Source: Oscillatoria princeps RMCB-10
Lineage (GTDB): Bacteria; Cyanobacteriota; Cyanobacteriia; Cyanobacteriales; Oscillatoriaceae
Direction: 5' to 3'
DNA length: 64,000 nt
Assembly (NCBI GenBank): GCA_019359235.1
Contig: JAHHHT010000033.1
Location: 1-64,000, forward strand
Every line of letters starts with the position of its first letter. Positions within the stretch are counted from its first letter, which is position 1. Below the pieces are notes generated by a model. The model was not told the origin of the DNA and searched no databases. It saw only the letters and a program-made list of their open reading frames with translations. The position numbers were made by a program, and so were the translations under genes. Of the stretch, positions 44,313 to 53,312 are shown one piece after another.

Positions 44313-45140
44313 GGAATATGCAACACCAGATTTTTAATTGCTTTGGCCATTGCGCTGCTGCCGGTGGCAGCGCCCTTAATCGCACCGGCACCGGCACCCG
44401 CCGCAGAGCTCAAGCAGATCCACAAGCGCGGGCGGCTGATTGTAGCGGTCAAAGATAATGTCCGCCCCCTGGGATTTACAGACGCCACCGGCAAGCTGCA
44501 AGGGCTGGAAGTCGATATCGCCCGACGCCTCGCCGAAGAACTGTTGGGGAGTCCGGATGCCGTGGAGCTGCGACCGGTGGCCAATCAAGACCGGCTTTCT
44601 GTTTTGCTAGACGGGAAAGTTGACATAACCATTGCCAGAGTCACCGCAACCGAATCCCGCAGCCGGCTGGTGGATTTCAGCATTCCTTATTATATGGACG
44701 GCACCGGCTTTGTGACGAAAGATGGGTCGGTGCGGCGACTGGAGGAGGTTGGCAGATCCACAATTGCCACGCTCAACAACTCCGACACGATCGCCAACGT
44801 CAAATATTTTTTACCCAACGCCAAACTCGTCGGTGCCGATTCCTACGAAGCGGGGCGAACGCTCATAGAGACGGGGGCTGCCGGTGCCTTCGCCGCCGAC
44901 GCCAGCGTCCTCGCCGGCTGGGTGCAGGAATATCCAGAATACCGCATTTTGCCGGTGCTCCTGACAGCGGAACCCCTGTGCGTCGTCATGCCCAAGGGCT
45001 TGCAGCACGCCGAGTTGCGGCTGCGAGTAAACCAAGCCATCGGGCGCTGGAAAACCGAGGGCTGGCTGCAAGAACGGATTAAATACTGGGGCTTGCCGGT
45101 GCCTGACGAGCAAACCTCACCCCTAACCCCCAACCCCTGA
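44298..45140 (+). CDS. Periplasmic amino-acid-type solute-binding protein (SBP family 3)
   Basis: About 280 aa. Signal peptide 'LIALAIALLPVAAPL' with cleavage near 'APAPAAE', then 'IHKRGRLIVAVKDNVRPLGF', 'LEVDIARRLAEELLG', 'LLDGKVDITIARVTATESRS' and 'VDFSIPYY', the full family-3 pattern for polar amino acids. The start is unclear: the ATG near the signal peptide is out of frame, and the best in-frame codon is GTG at 44298, inside a dispersed repeat. The original 5' end was probably overwritten by the repeat. No ABC permease or ATPase genes are adjacent. tatC follows after about 55 bp. Confidence 0.85.
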   Translation: MGFIPGICNTRFLIALAIALLPVAAPLIAPAPAPAAELKQIHKRGRLIVAVKDNVRPLGFTDATGKLQGLEVDIARRLAEELLGSPDAVELRPVANQDRLSVLLDGKVDITIARVTATESRSRLVDFSIPYYMDGTGFVTKDGSVRRLEEVGRSTIATLNNSDTIANVKYFLPNAKLVGADSYEAGRTLIETGAAGAFAADASVLAGWVQEYPEYRILPVLLTAEPLCVVMPKGLQHAELRLRVNQAIGRWKTEGWLQERIKYWGLPVPDEQTSPLTPNP

Positions 45141-45197
45141 CCCCTATCCCCTAACCCCGATACAATGGTTAACATAAATTGGACTGCACGCTGACTC

Positions 45198-46049
45198 ATG
45201 ACGCTTTCCCCAGACCTGGAGACTGCACCCCAGCCGGGTTCCGACACCAATCCAGAAGGCCCAACCCGAGAAGACTTGAGTGTCGCACCGGCACCCGACG
45301 CCACGGACATCGCCGACAACCCAGAAGATGACTATCTCAACGAAGCGCCCGATGACGTTGAGATGTCCCTGTTCGACCACTTGGAGGAATTGCGCCAGCG
45401 GATTTTCTACTCCCTGATTGCCGCTGTCGCCGGCATAGCCGGCAGCTTCCTGTTTGTCAAGCCCATTGTGGAACTGCTGGAAGTGCCGGCAAAAGGGATC
45501 AAATTTCTCCAGCTAGGGCCTGGGGAGTATTTCTTTGTCACCCTGAAAGTTGCCGGCTACAGCGGCTTGCTATTGGCCACGCCGTTTATTCTCTACCAGA
45601 TCGTACAGTTTGTTTTGCCCGGGCTGACTCGCCGGGAGCGCCGGTTTCTGGGCCCGATTGTGCTGGGATCGAGCGTTCTCTTTGTCGGCGGGCTGGTGTT
45701 TTCTTATGTAGCGCTGATCCCGGCTGCTTTGCAATTTTTCATCAGCTACGGTGCCGGTGTGGTTGAGCAGGTGTGGTCAATTGAGCGGTACTTTGAATTT
45801 GTCCTGCTCCTGATGTTCAGCACCGGCCTAGCGTTTCAGATTCCGGTTATCCAAATGTTGCTCGGTTTGCTGGGGATCGTTTCTTCTGGGCAAATGCTCT
45901 CTGGATGGCGGTATATTTTGCTGGGATCTGCTATTTTAGGAGCAGTGCTCACCCCCTCTACCGATCCCCTCACCCAAAGCTTGCTTGCCGGTGCTGCGGT
46001 CGGGCTTTACTTCGGCGGTATCGGCTTGGTGAAGCTCCTGGGGCGCTGA
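45198..46049 (+). CDS. tatC: Sec-independent protein translocase TatC
   Basis: 283 aa with an acidic, Pro-rich N-terminal extension of about 55 residues, then the six-helix core: '[20 protein letters not shown]' (twin-Arg signal-binding N-terminal region), '[20 protein letters not shown]' and '[11 protein letters not shown]'-like '[15 protein letters not shown]'. It recognises twin-arginine signal peptides and forms the core of the Tat translocon in thylakoid and plasma membranes. A probable client, the Rieske protein PetC, is encoded at 51045. TatA is not in this window. Confidence 0.97.
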   Translation: MTLSPDLETAPQPGSDTNPEGPTREDLSVAPAPDATDIADNPEDDYLNEAPDDVEMSLFDHLEELRQRIFYSLIAAVAGIAGSFLFVKPIVELLEVPAKGIKFLQLGPGEYFFVTLKVAGYSGLLLATPFILYQIVQFVLPGLTRRERRFLGPIVLGSSVLFVGGLVFSYVALIPAALQFFISYGAGVVEQVWSIERYFEFVLLLMFSTGLAFQIPVIQMLLGLLGIVSSGQMLSGWRYILLGSAILGAVLTPSTDPLTQSLLAGAAVGLYFGGIGLVKLLGR

Positions 46050-46467
46050 GAAAAAGCCGGTGGCACCTGCGGACACTCCGTATTACCGGTGACGAGTACC
46101 GGCGGGCTGTCCGCAATAGTGCCGGTGCGGGGAAACGCCCGCATTCCGGCGGACGATTGGCGGGCCGCATACAGAAAAGCCACTGGTTTTATGCCATAAT
46201 TGCAGGGTGAGAAAGTTTTTGGGATAGTGGTAGAGAAGTAGTGACTCATCCCTGGCTAACCCTTGCTTTACAAGGCTTTCAGCCACAGACATCATCACTT
46301 TTTTACCACTGCCGTTTTTGGATCTCTCGCCTTTCGAGTGATAAGCAAAACTAATTGATTGTCTCAAATGCTTGCCGGATAAGGCATTTGCCATGCCCGA
46401 GGCCGCAGCTGCGGGTTCCTAAAAACCGGGGAGCTTCCCAAAATTTAGGCCCAGCCAAGTTTTTGTA
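46050..46467. other. Spacer without a recognised gene
   Basis: GC-rich 'gccggtg' clusters. A 103-codon frame on the minus strand (46083-46394) has no family features. Text 'gctttacaaggctttcagcc' near 46265 resembles ends of decayed insertion sequences but is too short to call. Confidence 0.4.
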
Positions 46468-46641
46468 ATGCCGACTACAAATACAAACACTCAACCCCTG
46501 TACTTTACTACAGGAACTGTTGGCGGTTGGATACGACGACAGCAACTGAATCTACCTGTGTTTGTAAATGAGCCTCCTGGGGGAACCCTAAATAAGTATG
46601 TGGGGCGCAACCTCTCTACTGGTGCGTTCTATCTGGATTAA
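46468..46641 (+). CDS. Possible 57-residue small protein
   Basis: ATG 46468 to TAA 46641. MPTTNTNTQPLYFTTGTVGG begins a composition that looks protein-like rather than random: 'WIRRQQLNLPVFVNEPPGG', 'LNKYVGRNLSTGAFYLD'. No Shine-Dalgarno of note, no transmembrane segment, no family recognised. It lies in a 1-kb gene-poor gap between tatC and the histidine kinase. Confidence 0.35.
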   Translation: MPTTNTNTQPLYFTTGTVGGWIRRQQLNLPVFVNEPPGGTLNKYVGRNLSTGAFYLD

Positions 46642-47052
46642 CTCAAGCAAAATCAGGTGTGTTACCCATGTTTTGTCCCTGTTACCGCTATCTGACTGAT
46701 TTTTTATCCTGTTGATTAATTTGCGAATACACCCGAGCGCAGCTCGCCCACAACCAATTTCTCTCCCTTTCTCGCCCTCTCCCCCTGTTTCGCTCAGTCT
46801 GCCGGTGAAATGCGCCAGTCCAATTGAGATCGCCCCTTAAGTTTGCCCAGCAGAGCAGGTCTTGTATTCTTCTGAAGCCGTAACAAAGCGGGGGCGGGCA
46901 CTGCCGCCTGCCCCCACGGCTAGAAGGCCAGAATTTCGTTTCTCCCATCCAAAGAAACTCGGTTTCTGGTATGACAAGACCGGCTAGCAGAGCGCCGCAG
47001 GACTGTTGACCGCTTCCGTATAACTTTAGTCAATCATGGAGCGTGCTAAACC

Positions 47053-48261
47053 ATGTCTTTAAATGTCGAAGTTTTGGAACCTTGCGTCACAGAGTATGCC
47101 TCCAGCTTCTATGGCAGCACAGACCGAAAAGAGCAAACGTTACGGCAAAGTGAAGCGCGTTATCGCAGCTTTTTTGAAAACGCAGTGGTGGGGCTATTTC
47201 AAGCAACGATTAAAGGACGGTTATTGATGGCGAACCCGATGCTAGCTCACATCTGCGGCTATCCATCGCCCGCCGAACTGACGAATACTGCTATCAACCT
47301 TAAGGAGCAACTGTACCTAGAGCCGGGCCGGCATGGAGAGCTGATCCATTTGTTGCAGCAGCAGAAAGCGGTCTGGAAATTTGAGTCGCAGGTGCGCCGC
47401 TGCGACGGCAGTGTTATCTGGATTTGTGAGAACGTCCGCGCTATCTGCGATGCCACCGGCCTCCTTATAGGTTACGAAGGCACGCTGGAAGATATCACCC
47501 ACCGCGTACAGGCTGAGGCGGCACTGCAAGCCTCACTGCAAAAAGAAAAACAGCTCAAAAGCCAGTTGGTCTCAATGGTGTCGCACGAGTTACGCTCCGC
47601 CCTAACCGTGATTGCAGCCGCCAGCAGCTTGCTGAAGCTTCACAGTCAAAAAATGACCGCTGAAGCCCGACATAAATATTTTGATAAAATAGCAGAAAGT
47701 GTCAAAAACACTACGGAGCTTATAGAAGGATTTTTAACCGTTAGCAAAACCGAAAAGGAGAGCGTAAAACTTAAACCAGTTCCCCTTGATTTGCCAATTT
47801 TTTGCCTGGAAGTTTGGCAGGATGTTCAAACCGTAACCAAAGCCACCCACAGCCTTGAGTTTGCCGACACCTGCTGCCGGGGTACTGTGCTAGCGGACAA
47901 GACACTGCTGCGGCAGCTCCTGCTGAATCTGCTGTTGAATGCTGCTAAATATTCGCCTGAAGGCAGTCCAGTCTACTTGGAATTAGCGGGAACCAATAGC
48001 GAGATTATTTTGCGCGTCAAAGATATGGGGATCGGTATCCCGCCAGAAGATCGGGAACACCTGTTTGAGGTGTTTCACCGCGCCCAAAATGCTTCCACTT
48101 TTGCCGGTACAGGGTTGGGACTTGTCATTGTCAAGCGAGCGGTGGATCTGCACGGCGGCAAAATCTCCGTTGACAGTGAGCTGGGCGCTGGCACAACTTT
48201 CACCGTAACGCTGCCAGTTATAGGTTCTTGCATCGGCGCTCCCCGCCAGGGAGCCGGTTGA
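47053..48261 (+). CDS. PAS-domain sensor histidine kinase
   Basis: 402 aa, soluble. A PAS domain sits at about 35-150 ('SEARYRSFFENAVVGLFQAT', 'GTLEDITHRVQAEAALQA'). The HisKA dimerisation helix has phospho-acceptor His178 ('LVSMVSHELRSALTVI'). The HATPase domain has N-box 'LLLNAAKYSPEG', G1 'VKDMGIGIPPEDREHLFEVF' and G2 'GTGLGLVIVK'. No transmembrane helix, so it senses a cytoplasmic or light/redox cue through PAS. No response regulator gene is adjacent. A terminator follows. Confidence 0.93.
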   Translation: MSLNVEVLEPCVTEYASSFYGSTDRKEQTLRQSEARYRSFFENAVVGLFQATIKGRLLMANPMLAHICGYPSPAELTNTAINLKEQLYLEPGRHGELIHLLQQQKAVWKFESQVRRCDGSVIWICENVRAICDATGLLIGYEGTLEDITHRVQAEAALQASLQKEKQLKSQLVSMVSHELRSALTVIAAASSLLKLHSQKMTAEARHKYFDKIAESVKNTTELIEGFLTVSKTEKESVKLKPVPLDLPIFCLEVWQDVQTVTKATHSLEFADTCCRGTVLADKTLLRQLLLNLLLNAAKYSPEGSPVYLELAGTNSEIILRVKDMGIGIPPEDREHLFEVFHRAQNASTFAGTGLGLVIVKRAVDLHGGKISVDSELGAGTTFTVTLPVIGSCIGAPRQGAG

Positions 48262-48309
48262 GCGCTCGCCTGCAGCGGGCTGCGTCTCCAATTAGCAATT
48301 AGCAATAAG

Positions 48310-48344
48310 CCTCCTCTGCAAAGCAAGCGCAGGGGAGGTTTTAT
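48310..48344 (+). terminator. Rho-independent terminator after the histidine kinase
   Basis: Stem 'cctcctctgc' / 'gcaggggagg' (one mismatch) with loop 'aaagcaagc', followed by TTTTATT. It ends the kinase transcript. Confidence 0.7.
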
Positions 48345-48773
48345 TGTCTCTGCTGGGCAAGCCTAGTATTTTAACACAATCTCCGTTCGCTCGCTCACAA
48401 TTAATATCATTTCCGGCTGCATTTGAAGAGTGGGGTGCGTTAATAACAATCGCAGCAGTGAGTTTCTCCGGAACGATATGACAAGGAGCCGATGAGAACT
48501 ATAGCAACACCGGCACGGGCACAGGAAGTAGCATGCGTCCCGGAGGGCCAAAGTGGCCGGTTTTAACTGTTCAGGCAGTTGCAGGCTACCGGGAAGCCTT
48601 AATTACAGTTGCCAAGCCCTAATTATTCGGGAGTATCGAGTGGCTTTAGCCAGAGAGAGCGCAGCCACTCGAAATTCACCACCGTAATTTTCGGCTATGG
48701 CTCCACACCCCTGAATTTAGTTAAAATTGAGTTTCCTCGAAATCCCCATTTCTCCGCCATCAGGGGAAAAGCT

Positions 48774-50396
48774 ATGATCACAAAGGAGCCGGCTGTGAAC
48801 ATCTTAATTATCTTGGCTGAACTCAGCCTTGCGATCTTTATTTTATTTGTGCTAGACTGGCTTGCAGGAAAAGTATTCAAGCAGCTTGCGAAAGTTTATT
48901 TCCTCAAAAAGGGGGACAAGAGAACCAAAACTCTGCGCCGGACTGTGCGGCGAATTTTGATTGTCTCTTGTGCGGTGCTGTGTCTCTTGCTTGCCGGTGC
49001 AAATGGCGTGCTGATTTATCAAGGCGAAGACATTCAGCAATACACCCTACAATTGATTCGCCGCATCCCGCCGGCATTCTGGGTGACGCTAGCCACCGGG
49101 ATCGCCAAAAGCACAGGCATTCTGATTGCAGCAGCGCTCGCCCTCCGCTCCCTCAACCGGCTGCTAGACGTGGCGTGTCAGCGAGTCAAGAAATTCGAGC
49201 AACTCACCGCCACCGACGAGAGCGTCGAAGCATTCTTTCGCTTCCTGAACAAGAGCCTGAGCAACAGCATCTGGCTGCTGTCCGCGAACTGGTGCGCCGG
49301 GGCTCTCGGACTGCCGGCAGCAGTGCCTCAGTATCTCTATATTATTCTCAGAATCTACCTGATTGTTGCCTTCGGGTTGCTGGTTTTGAAAGCCAACGCC
49401 ACCATCATCGACAGCGTGGATGCCCTCAGAAAAAAATACTCCAGCTCCGACGACAACCTGCTGCGGTTCTACGACAGTCTCAGTAACCTGATCCCACTCT
49501 TAAAGCGATGTCTTGAATACGTCATCTATGTCAGCATGGCCACGCTGGCGCTACAGCAGGTGGATTTGATCGCCAAGTTAGCAGACTACGGGCCCAAAAT
49601 CATCAAGATCGTCGGCATCATCTTCCTGAGCGGCGTCCTCGTTGAGTTGATCTACCTGGGTGTTCAACAGGCGCTGCTCAACAATAAGGATCTGACTGAC
49701 TTGCAGCGACAGAGACGGTTGACTCTCATCCCTCTAATAGAAAGTTTCCTGAGATACCTCCTCTACTTCAGCGGCGGCGTCGCCATCCTCAAAACCATCG
49801 ATATCGACCCCACCCCCATTTTGGCCGGTGCCGGCATCGTCGGTCTGGCAGTCGGGTTTGGAGCGCAGAACCTGATCAACGATATGGTTTGCGGATTCTT
49901 TATTCTGTTTGAAAACTACTACTTGGTGGGGGACTGGATTGAAATCGGCGAGGCAATCGGGACTGTCGAGGCCATCGACCTGCGAACCACCCGCATCCGG
50001 CATCCCAATGGCCAGCAGTACATTATCCGTAACGGACAAATCGGCAACATTGTCAACTACTCCAAAAAATATGTTTATGCCGTAGTGGAAATTGGTGTGG
50101 CGTATGACTCCAACCTCGATCGGGTCTACGAGGTTCTAGAGGATGTGGGAAAGCAGTTAAAGCAGCGTGACAAAGATGTCTTAGAACCCACGCTGGTGGA
50201 CGGACTGGAGAAATTCGGGGAGTCGGAGCTGTCGGTGCGCACGATCACCAAAGTCAAACCCGGAAGCCACCTCCGCATCCAGCGACTCCTCCGCAAGACG
50301 ATCAAGGAAGCGTTTGACCGGCAAGGAATTGAAATTCCCTTTCCCCGTCGCGTGCTGATTGTTAAAAAGGAAAAGCACAGGGCTCGCTCCGATTAG
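48774..50396 (+). CDS. MscS-family mechanosensitive channel
   Basis: About 540 aa from ATG 48774 (AGGGGAAAA just upstream). An alternative GTG start at 48795 has AAGGAG 6 nt upstream, and an upstream ATG at 48609 gives a non-conserved extension. Several N-terminal helices precede the MscS core. Pore helix 'ILAGAGIVGLAVGFGAQNLI' contains the Gly/Ala packing pattern, then 'GFFILFENYYLVGDWIEIGE' and 'TVEAIDLRTTRIRHPNGQ' of the beta domain. It opens under membrane tension to release osmolytes. The last residues overlap nothing; a heptamer tract follows. Confidence 0.92.
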   Translation: MITKEPAVNILIILAELSLAIFILFVLDWLAGKVFKQLAKVYFLKKGDKRTKTLRRTVRRILIVSCAVLCLLLAGANGVLIYQGEDIQQYTLQLIRRIPPAFWVTLATGIAKSTGILIAAALALRSLNRLLDVACQRVKKFEQLTATDESVEAFFRFLNKSLSNSIWLLSANWCAGALGLPAAVPQYLYIILRIYLIVAFGLLVLKANATIIDSVDALRKKYSSSDDNLLRFYDSLSNLIPLLKRCLEYVIYVSMATLALQQVDLIAKLADYGPKIIKIVGIIFLSGVLVELIYLGVQQALLNNKDLTDLQRQRRLTLIPLIESFLRYLLYFSGGVAILKTIDIDPTPILAGAGIVGLAVGFGAQNLINDMVCGFFILFENYYLVGDWIEIGEAIGTVEAIDLRTTRIRHPNGQQYIIRNGQIGNIVNYSKKYVYAVVEIGVAYDSNLDRVYEVLEDVGKQLKQRDKDVLEPTLVDGLEKFGESELSVRTITKVKPGSHLRIQRLLRKTIKEAFDRQGIEIPFPRRVLIVKKEKHRARSD

Positions 50397-50410
50397 AAAC
50401 TCAGTGCTTG

Positions 50411-50475
50411 ATGGGGCATGGGGCATGGGGCATGGGGCATGGGGCGTGGGGCGTGGGGCGTGGGGCATGGGGCCA
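50411..50475. repeat. GGGGCATG/GGGGCGTG heptamer tract
   Basis: About nine 7-bp units between the MscS gene and the DUF3067 gene, convergent ends. Confidence 0.85.
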
Positions 50476-50499
50476 TGCCCAGTGCCCAGTGCCCGATTC

Positions 50500-50817
50500 T
50501 TAAAAATTTTCCAGCAGCCATTCGGAGGCTCGCTCGCCCAAGTCCAGGGGAATGCTGACGGCTTTGCCCTGGCGGGGGCGCTCCCGCGTTTCTTGGATGT
50601 AATCTCGCACCTGCTCTACCGCACCCCAGGCGTGGAGATAGCCGGCGATGGCCTCTAGATGGGCCAAATACTCCGCCTCCGTCATGGGAAAAGAGGCTTG
50701 CTCCAGGTACTTCCACATTACCTGGACAAATATCTTGCCCTGAGTCCGCCGCAGCTGGATGTCATACGAGCGTCCCCATTTAGCCAGCAGCAGCTGGCGT
50801 AGGTCGTTGCCGGTCAT
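50500..50817 (-). CDS. DUF3067 family protein
   Basis: 105 aa from ATG 50817 (MTGNDLRQLLLAKWGRSYDI); an upstream ATG at 50841 adds eight residues. Conserved text 'LRRTQGKIFVQVMWKYLEQA' and 'EYLAHLEAIAGYLHAWG' is characteristic of this cyanobacterial/plastid family, which is often encoded divergently next to petC. It is a small soluble protein. The location next to petC-petA suggests a role tied to b6f, but this is inference. Confidence 0.88.
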   Translation of the reverse strand: MTGNDLRQLLLAKWGRSYDIQLRRTQGKIFVQVMWKYLEQASFPMTEAEYLAHLEAIAGYLHAWGAVEQVRDYIQETRERPRQGKAVSIPLDLGERASEWLLENF

Positions 50818-51044
50818 AGCTTCCCCTGCCTGAATGCCCATCGTTTACATTTCTTAAGAATTCGTTCGCAACTTCAAAAAATGCAATAATGCTCTCAGAA
50901 AGGCGGTAAAGTGCGTTCTGAAAGCAATTGTAGTACCCTGTACGGGTGGTGCGGACTGGCCGGACTGACGGATGCGGTTCGCACAGGCCAATTGACTTGC
51001 GGTTGGATTAGACAAATAAGTTAACACATAGCTCAGCACAGGTC

Positions 51045-51584
51045 ATGACTCAAGTATCTGGATCTGCGGACGTACCCAGCATGGGGCGTCGTCAATTTAT
51101 GAACTTTCTGACGTTCGGTGCGGTCACCGGCACGGCGCTGGGTGCCCTGTATCCAGTGGTCAAGTATTTTATTCCGCCATCGACCGGCGCAGCCGGCGGT
51201 GGGGTCACAGCCAAGGACGCCCTGGGCAACGACATCAAGCTCAGCGAATTTTTGGCCAGCCACAATACCGGCTCCCGCACCCTGGCGCAGGGTCTGAAGG
51301 GCGACCCCACCTATATTGTGGTGGAGAGTGAGTCATCGATTGCCAATTACGGCATCAACGCCGTTTGCACCCACTTGGGCTGCGTTGTCCCTTGGAACAC
51401 CAGCGAGAACAAGTTCATGTGTCCATGCCACGGCTCCCAGTATGACGCCACCGGCAAAGTGGTGCGCGGGCCCGCACCCCTGTCCCTGGCACTGGTTCAC
51501 GCCAATGTGGAAGATGATAAAGTAAGCTTCACGCCTTGGACGGAAACCGACTTCCGCACCGGCGACAATCCTTGGTGGGCATAA
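51045..51584 (+). CDS. petC: Cytochrome b6f Rieske iron-sulfur subunit
   Basis: 179 aa. N-terminal twin-Arg signal-anchor '[20 protein letters not shown]', Gly-rich hinge (about 45-55), then the 2Fe-2S binding loops: CTHLGC (Cys108, His110, Cys113) and CPCHGS (Cys126, Cys128, His129). Cys108, His110, Cys126 and His129 ligate the cluster and Cys113-Cys128 form the disulfide. It transfers electrons from plastoquinol to cytochrome f. Targeted by Tat (tatC at 45198). Pairs with petA 128 bp downstream. Confidence 0.98.
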   Translation: MTQVSGSADVPSMGRRQFMNFLTFGAVTGTALGALYPVVKYFIPPSTGAAGGGVTAKDALGNDIKLSEFLASHNTGSRTLAQGLKGDPTYIVVESESSIANYGINAVCTHLGCVVPWNTSENKFMCPCHGSQYDATGKVVRGPAPLSLALVHANVEDDKVSFTPWTETDFRTGDNPWWA

Positions 51585-51712
51585 GCCGATTTGAGATTTG
51601 AGATGTCAGTTGCCAGCTCTGAACAGTCTGGCTAGTGACCCGTGACTGATCGCAGTCCCCAATCCTGGCATCTCGTTGTTTGACCTTTGTTGCTGAAATC
51701 TTCCCATTCCAG

Positions 51713-52705
51713 ATGAAAAAATTTTCCTTATCAGTGATGTTGCCCGGCAGCTACAGGGCGGCTGTCAAAAGCATGCTGCTGGCGATTGCAACCGCAGCGA
51801 TTTTCCTAGCCGGTGACCTGGCCCTGCCCCAGTCAGCTGCAGCCTATCCCTTCTGGGCGCAGCAAACCGCTCCTGAAACACCCCGCGAAGCTACGGGACG
51901 GATTGTTTGCGCGAACTGCCACTTAGCTGCTAAACCCACGGAAGTGGAAGTGCCGCAAGCCGTTCTGCCGGATACGGTGTTTGAAGCGGTGGTGAAAATT
52001 CCCTACGACACCAACACGCAGCAGGTGACAGGCGATGGCAGCAAAGGCGGACTGAATGTGGGTGCCGTGGTGATGCTGCCAGAAGGCTTCAAGATTGCCC
52101 CCGAAGACCGAATTCCCGAAGAGCTCAAGGAAAAAATCGAGGGTCTTTATTACCAGCCCTACAGCGAGGACAAAGAAAACGTCGTTATCGTAGGCCCGCT
52201 ACCGGGCGAGCAATACCAGGAGATTATTTTCCCGGTGCTGTCTCCCAATCCGGAAGCGGATAAAGGCATCCACTACGGCAAATATTCCATCCATGTGGGC
52301 GGGAATCGCGGGCGCGGTCAGGTTTACCCCACCGGCCTAAAGAGCAACAACACCGTTTATAACGCTTCCGCCGCCGGTACAGTGACTGAGATTGCCCCTG
52401 TGGAAGAAGAAGGCGGCTATCAAGTGACCATCCAAACCGCTGACGGCAAGACGGTAGTTGACACCATTCCGCCGGGACCTGAACTGCTGGTTTCGGTTGG
52501 GCAGGAAGTCGCAGCCGGTGCCGCTCTCACCTCCAACCCGAATGTGGGCGGTTTCGGTCAGAAAGATGTTGAAATCGTCTTGCAAAGCTCGACCCGCATC
52601 AAAGGGTTGCTGGCGTTCTTTGCCATTGTCACCCTGTCTCAAATTCTGCTCGTCCTCAAGAAGAAGCAGGTTGAGAAGGTGCAAGCTGCTGAGATGAATT
52701 TCTAG
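51713..52705 (+). CDS. petA: Cytochrome f
   Basis: 330 aa from ATG 51713 ([10 protein letters not shown]). Signal peptide ends at 'SAAA', so mature Tyr45 ('YPFWAQQ') gives the alpha-amino axial haem ligand. Haem c attachment motif CANCH is at 66-70. The C-terminal anchor '[20 protein letters not shown]' is near the end. It is the large lumenal subunit of b6f, accepting electrons from PetC and passing them to plastocyanin or cytochrome c6. Standard petC-petA order, terminator directly after. Confidence 0.98.
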   Translation: MKKFSLSVMLPGSYRAAVKSMLLAIATAAIFLAGDLALPQSAAAYPFWAQQTAPETPREATGRIVCANCHLAAKPTEVEVPQAVLPDTVFEAVVKIPYDTNTQQVTGDGSKGGLNVGAVVMLPEGFKIAPEDRIPEELKEKIEGLYYQPYSEDKENVVIVGPLPGEQYQEIIFPVLSPNPEADKGIHYGKYSIHVGGNRGRGQVYPTGLKSNNTVYNASAAGTVTEIAPVEEEGGYQVTIQTADGKTVVDTIPPGPELLVSVGQEVAAGAALTSNPNVGGFGQKDVEIVLQSSTRIKGLLAFFAIVTLSQILLVLKKKQVEKVQAAEMNF

Positions 52706-52727
52706 GTTTGTCTATAAGCACCAAGAT

Positions 52728-52754
52728 GGGGGGTGAATTTCACCCCCTTTTTTT
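52728..52754 (+). terminator. Rho-independent terminator of petC-petA
   Basis: Perfect stem GGGGGTGA / TCACCCCC with loop ATT and then TTTTTTT. A textbook terminator 24 bp after the petA stop. Confidence 0.92.
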
Positions 52755-53312
52755 GTTGGTGAGGGATTGCCAGAGCGAATGCGGGAATTACTCATTGACA
52801 AACGCTGCCTTTTCTGTTTTCTTAACAAGGATGCCCAATAACCCGTCGGCGTGGGGGGGCGGGTTTATTTATGTGTTTCGTGGTGTCCCAAAGATTGTGG
52901 GTGAACCCGCCCCTACAAATTCCCCATGCGATGATGCCCGATGCCCCATGCCCAAAGAAAGTAGGGTGCGTTCCCTCAAGGAACGCACCTGAAGAACCTA
53001 TTGACAGGCATTGGAATGCTCCCAGCCGGTTCAGGCGGACTGGAAATGAGTCTGGCAAGACTCTCACTTCGAGCCGGTGCGTCTCGCTCCCGAAGCTGCT
53101 TCTGAAAAATTTCTTGTGACAAACAGACCGGCTGACAGCAGCAAAAGTGCGGAAAGCGTCCTATAATATGTGGCACTGTCTGGTGCTAGGGGTTGGATGG
53201 GCGGACAAGCCGGGTGTGGGAGTGGAAGCCAGAAAGCCGGCTGGCACTAGCCTCCCCGATCAGTTGAAGCTGATGGGTGTCGGACGTAATAACTTGAAAA
53301 GGGTGTTGAGCA
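52755..53312. repeat. Spacer with short repeats
   Basis: 52920-52952 has CCCATGCG/CCCCATG units. 52960-52990 has 'gtagggtgcgttccctcaag' with its inverted partner 'gaacgcacc', a family also at 55297-55335 and 56950-56990. No gene seen. Confidence 0.6.

Noticed and set aside
46083-46394. Transposase fragment on the minus strand
   Set aside because: A short text resembles insertion-sequence ends, but no DDE-type motif or terminal inverted repeats could be found.
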